Source: an uncultured bacterium
GTDB taxonomy: Bacteria; Desulfobacterota; Binatia; HRBIN30
Assembly (NCBI GenBank): GCA_937975525.1
Contig: CALJUJ010000388.1
Location: 1 to 7,200 of the forward strand
Reading direction: 5' to 3'
Length of the DNA: 7,200 nucleotides
The notes beneath the pieces are model-generated. The model was not told where the DNA came from and ran no database searches. It saw only the letters and a program-made list of their open reading frames with translations. Position 1 is the stretch's first letter, and each line of letters begins with the position of its first letter. Below, piece by piece: positions 5,265 through 7,200 of the stretch. The translations under genes were made by a program, and so were the position numbers.

Positions 5265-6269
5265 ATGACGCCGGCGGTGGCGGTGCTGATGCCGGCGTTC
5301 GATGCGGCGGCGACGATTGCGAGCGCGCTGGCGAGCGTCCGCCGCCAGAGCCTCCGCTCGTGGGAGTGCATCGTCGTCGACGACGGCTCTGCCGACGCAA
5401 CCGCCGAGATCGTCGCTAGCGCGGCACGGGCCGATCCGCGGTTCCGACTCCTGCGGCGGCCGCACGGCGGCATCGTCGCGGCGCTGCAGGCCGGCCTCGT
5501 GCACTGTCGTGGGAGCATCGTCGCCCGCATGGATGCGGACGACGTCATGCACCGTCATCGCCTTACCGCCCAGCTGAGCGCCCTGGTGTGCGGCCCGGAT
5601 CTCGCCGGCGTCGGCTGCCATGTGCGCCTGTTCCCGCGGCGCGCCCTGGGCGCGGGGGCGCGTGCCTACGAGTCGTGGCTGAACTCCCAGCGCTGTGCCG
5701 CCGACGTCGCCCGCGACCTCTTCGTCGAGTGTCCGATCGCCCACCCGACGCTCGCGATCCGCCGCGACGTGCTCGCCGAGCTCGGCTATGCGGAGCGCGG
5801 TTGGCCCGAGGACTACGACCTGCTGTTGCGCCTGCATGCCGCCGGCCACCGACTGGGGGTGGTGCCGCGCCGTCTCCTCGGCTGGCGCGATCACCCGGCG
5901 CGGGAGTCGCGCCGCAGCGAGCGCTGCAGCATCGCCAGCTTCACGCGCTGCAAGGCGGCGTACCTCGCAACGGGTTTCCTCGGGGCCGCGTCGGAGTACG
6001 TGCTCTGGGGCTTCGGTGGAACCGGGAAGGCGCTGAGCCGAGCCCTGCGGCGACACGGGAAGCGGCCGTCACTCATCGTCGAGCTGCATCCTCGGCGCCT
6101 CGGTGAGCGCATCGACGGTGCGCCGGTGGTGCCGCCGGAGGCCTTGCGGAGCCGGGCCCCCGGTGCGCTCGTCGTGTCGGTCGCCGGAGCCGGCCCGCGG
6201 GCCGAGATCCGCTCGTTCCTCGAGGGCGAGGGATGGCGCGAGGGGAGGGACTTCGTATGTGCCGCATGA
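5265..6269 (+). CDS. GT2-family glycosyltransferase with C-terminal Rossmann-like domain
   Basis: The 334-residue protein begins with a GT-A fold of family 2: VAVLMPAFDAAATIASAL (5-22), VVDDGSAD (37-44) for nucleotide binding, MDADD (89-93) as the metal-binding DXD motif, and PEDYDLLLRL (181-190) as the acidic acceptor-site motif. It transfers a sugar from an activated donor to an unknown acceptor; no membrane segment is visible, so it is likely cytoplasmic or peripheral. A C-terminal domain from about 243 has YVLWGFGGTGKAL with a G-x-G-x-x-G loop, acidic Glu273 ending the next strand, and GAPVVPPEAL, resembling the nucleotide-binding fold at the N-terminus of PglD/NeuD-type proteins. The ATG at 5265 gives a natural family start, though its Shine-Dalgarno is weak; short spacing after the VOC gene suggests translational coupling. 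Confidence 0.9.
   Translation: MTPAVAVLMPAFDAAATIASALASVRRQSLRSWECIVVDDGSADATAEIVASAARADPRFRLLRRPHGGIVAALQAGLVHCRGSIVARMDADDVMHRHRLTAQLSALVCGPDLAGVGCHVRLFPRRALGAGARAYESWLNSQRCAADVARDLFVECPIAHPTLAIRRDVLAELGYAERGWPEDYDLLLRLHAAGHRLGVVPRRLLGWRDHPARESRRSERCSIASFTRCKAAYLATGFLGAASEYVLWGFGGTGKALSRALRRHGKRPSLIVELHPRRLGERIDGAPVVPPEALRSRAPGALVVSVAGAGPRAEIRSFLEGEGWREGRDFVCAA
6243..6248 (+). promoter_or_regulatory. Ribosome binding site deciding the hydrolase start
   Basis: GGGAGG lies inside the end of the glycosyltransferase gene, 8 nt before the ATG at 6257 and 17 nt before the in-frame ATG at 6266. The spacing favours 6257. The ATG at 6266 would instead overlap the upstream stop as ATGA, the usual coupling arrangement, so both remain possible. 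Confidence 0.5.
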
Positions 6270-7200
6270 GAGACATCGTCGGGACGTGGACGGCGCTCGT
6301 GGTGCTTGCCGGGTGTGCGACACCCCCCGACGCCGGACACACGCGGCCGGTCGGGGTCGCGGCGACGGCCTACGAGCAGCGCGACGTCGACGTCGACGGC
6401 ATGCGGCTGCGCTACATCGACGTGGCGGCGCGCCAGGACCCGGCGGTCGCCACGCTACTGTTGATCCACGGCCACACGTCGAGAATCGAGGAGTACGACG
6501 CCCTGGTGCCGGCCTTGCGTGAGCGTCTGCGCGTGCTCGTGGTCGACCTGCCCGGCAGCGGGTACTCGGAGAAGCCGGTGCGCGAGTACAGCTTGCGCTT
6601 CTACGAAGACACGCTGATCGCCTTCCTCGACGCGCTCGGGGTCGGCGAGGCCTACCTCGCCGGCGGCAGCATGGGAGGCAATCTCACCCTGCGGCTCGGT
6701 CACCGCTTCCCTAAACGCTTTCCCCGCCTGGCGCCCTGGGCGCCGGGCAGCGCCTGGCCGGCGCGGCCGTGGATCGCGGCGCTGACCCGTGGGGCGACGA
6801 GCTACATGCTCTTCTGGCCGATCGTGCGGGTGCAGTCGCGCTACTGGTACAGCGAGGACTGGCCGCCACGCGAGGAGAAGCTCGCCGAGACGTTCCGCTA
6901 TTACGAGGAGATCATGGGGCCGGGGTTCGTGCGGATGTACTTCGACATGGCTGCCGACCAGGTCGGGCGGACGCTGTTCGATCTCGCCCCGGAGATCCGC
7001 CAACCGGTCTGGCTCGGCTGGGGCGATCGCGACCACGGCGCGAACATGGGTGCGGGCGTCGCGCGCCTGCACGAGCTGATCCCCGATTCCGAGCTGCGCG
7101 TCTTTCCCGGCGCACGCCACTCGCTCGCCGCCGAGATACCGGCCGAGCTATCGGCGGCGCTGGGCGGCTTCTTCGCGCGGGCCGGCACCTCGCCGCCCGG
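6257..7200 (+). CDS. Alpha/beta-hydrolase lipoprotein, 3' end cut by the window
   Basis: The 314 visible codons encode a short N-terminal stretch, a hydrophobic core and the lipobox LAG-C20 followed by Ala21, so the enzyme is predicted to be lipid-anchored outside the cytoplasm; Ala at +2 suits outer-membrane sorting in E. coli terms. The hydrolase fold follows: oxyanion-hole HGHT (71-74), DLPGSGYSEKP (97-107), nucleophile elbow GGSMGG with Ser138, catalytic Asp259 in GWGDRD, and catalytic His288 in GARHSL. The cap region (about 160-240) is rich in Trp and Tyr. Similar enzymes cleave esters, lactones or C-C bonds; the substrate cannot be read from the sequence. The start overlaps the glycosyltransferase by 13 bp, so coupling is likely. 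The fold looks nearly complete at the window end, so the stop is probably close by. Confidence 0.88.
   Translation, partial: MCRMRDIVGTWTALVVLAGCATPPDAGHTRPVGVAATAYEQRDVDVDGMRLRYIDVAARQDPAVATLLLIHGHTSRIEEYDALVPALRERLRVLVVDLPGSGYSEKPVREYSLRFYEDTLIAFLDALGVGEAYLAGGSMGGNLTLRLGHRFPKRFPRLAPWAPGSAWPARPWIAALTRGATSYMLFWPIVRVQSRYWYSEDWPPREEKLAETFRYYEEIMGPGFVRMYFDMAADQVGRTLFDLAPEIRQPVWLGWGDRDHGANMGAGVARLHELIPDSELRVFPGARHSLAAEIPAELSAALGGFFARAGTSPP

Overview
This is a GC-rich (about 70 % by eye) stretch of bacterial chromosome. It carries six confident protein genes and no recognisable RNA gene, CRISPR array, insertion sequence or prophage gene. Lipoprotein signals, long Thr/Pro-rich linkers and cohesin-like modules, together with the housekeeping-type genes, fit an uncultured high-GC Gram-negative lineage. 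Binatota or the old 'Deltaproteobacteria' are my guess from memory of similar Thr/Pro-linked proteins; no marker gene here proves it.

Layout: (1) 1-202 is a leader region with a perfect 10-bp palindrome and a possible 33-codon leader ORF. (2) 203-2230 (+) encodes an exported lipoprotein with two near-duplicate six-cysteine cohesin-like domains joined by low-complexity Thr/Pro linkers. (3) 2237-3088 (-) converges on it with a 6-bp gap and encodes a divergent Fpg/Nei-family DNA glycosylase. (4) 3089-3334 is a divergent intergenic region with a candidate promoter for the glycosylase and a 68-bp compound palindrome. (5) From 3335 to the window end a same-strand cluster encodes a MidA/NDUFAF7-type (COG1565) methyltransferase, a VOC-superfamily metalloprotein, a GT2 glycosyltransferase with a C-terminal Rossmann-like domain, and an alpha/beta-hydrolase lipoprotein cut off by the window end.

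The cluster is tightly spaced (59 bp, 14 bp, then a 13-bp overlap), so the last three genes at least are probably co-transcribed. The four functions do not form a pathway I know. The glycosyltransferase and the lipoprotein hydrolase suggest an envelope-related role, but this is inference from order alone. The hydrolase has Ala after the lipid-bearing Cys and the cohesin-like protein has Asp; under the E. coli rule they would sort to outer and inner membrane respectively.

Nothing here looks like a defence system or mobile island. The most unusual items are the paired cysteine-rich cohesin-like lipoprotein, the glycosylase lacking several canonical Fpg residues, and the two palindromic intergenic elements.
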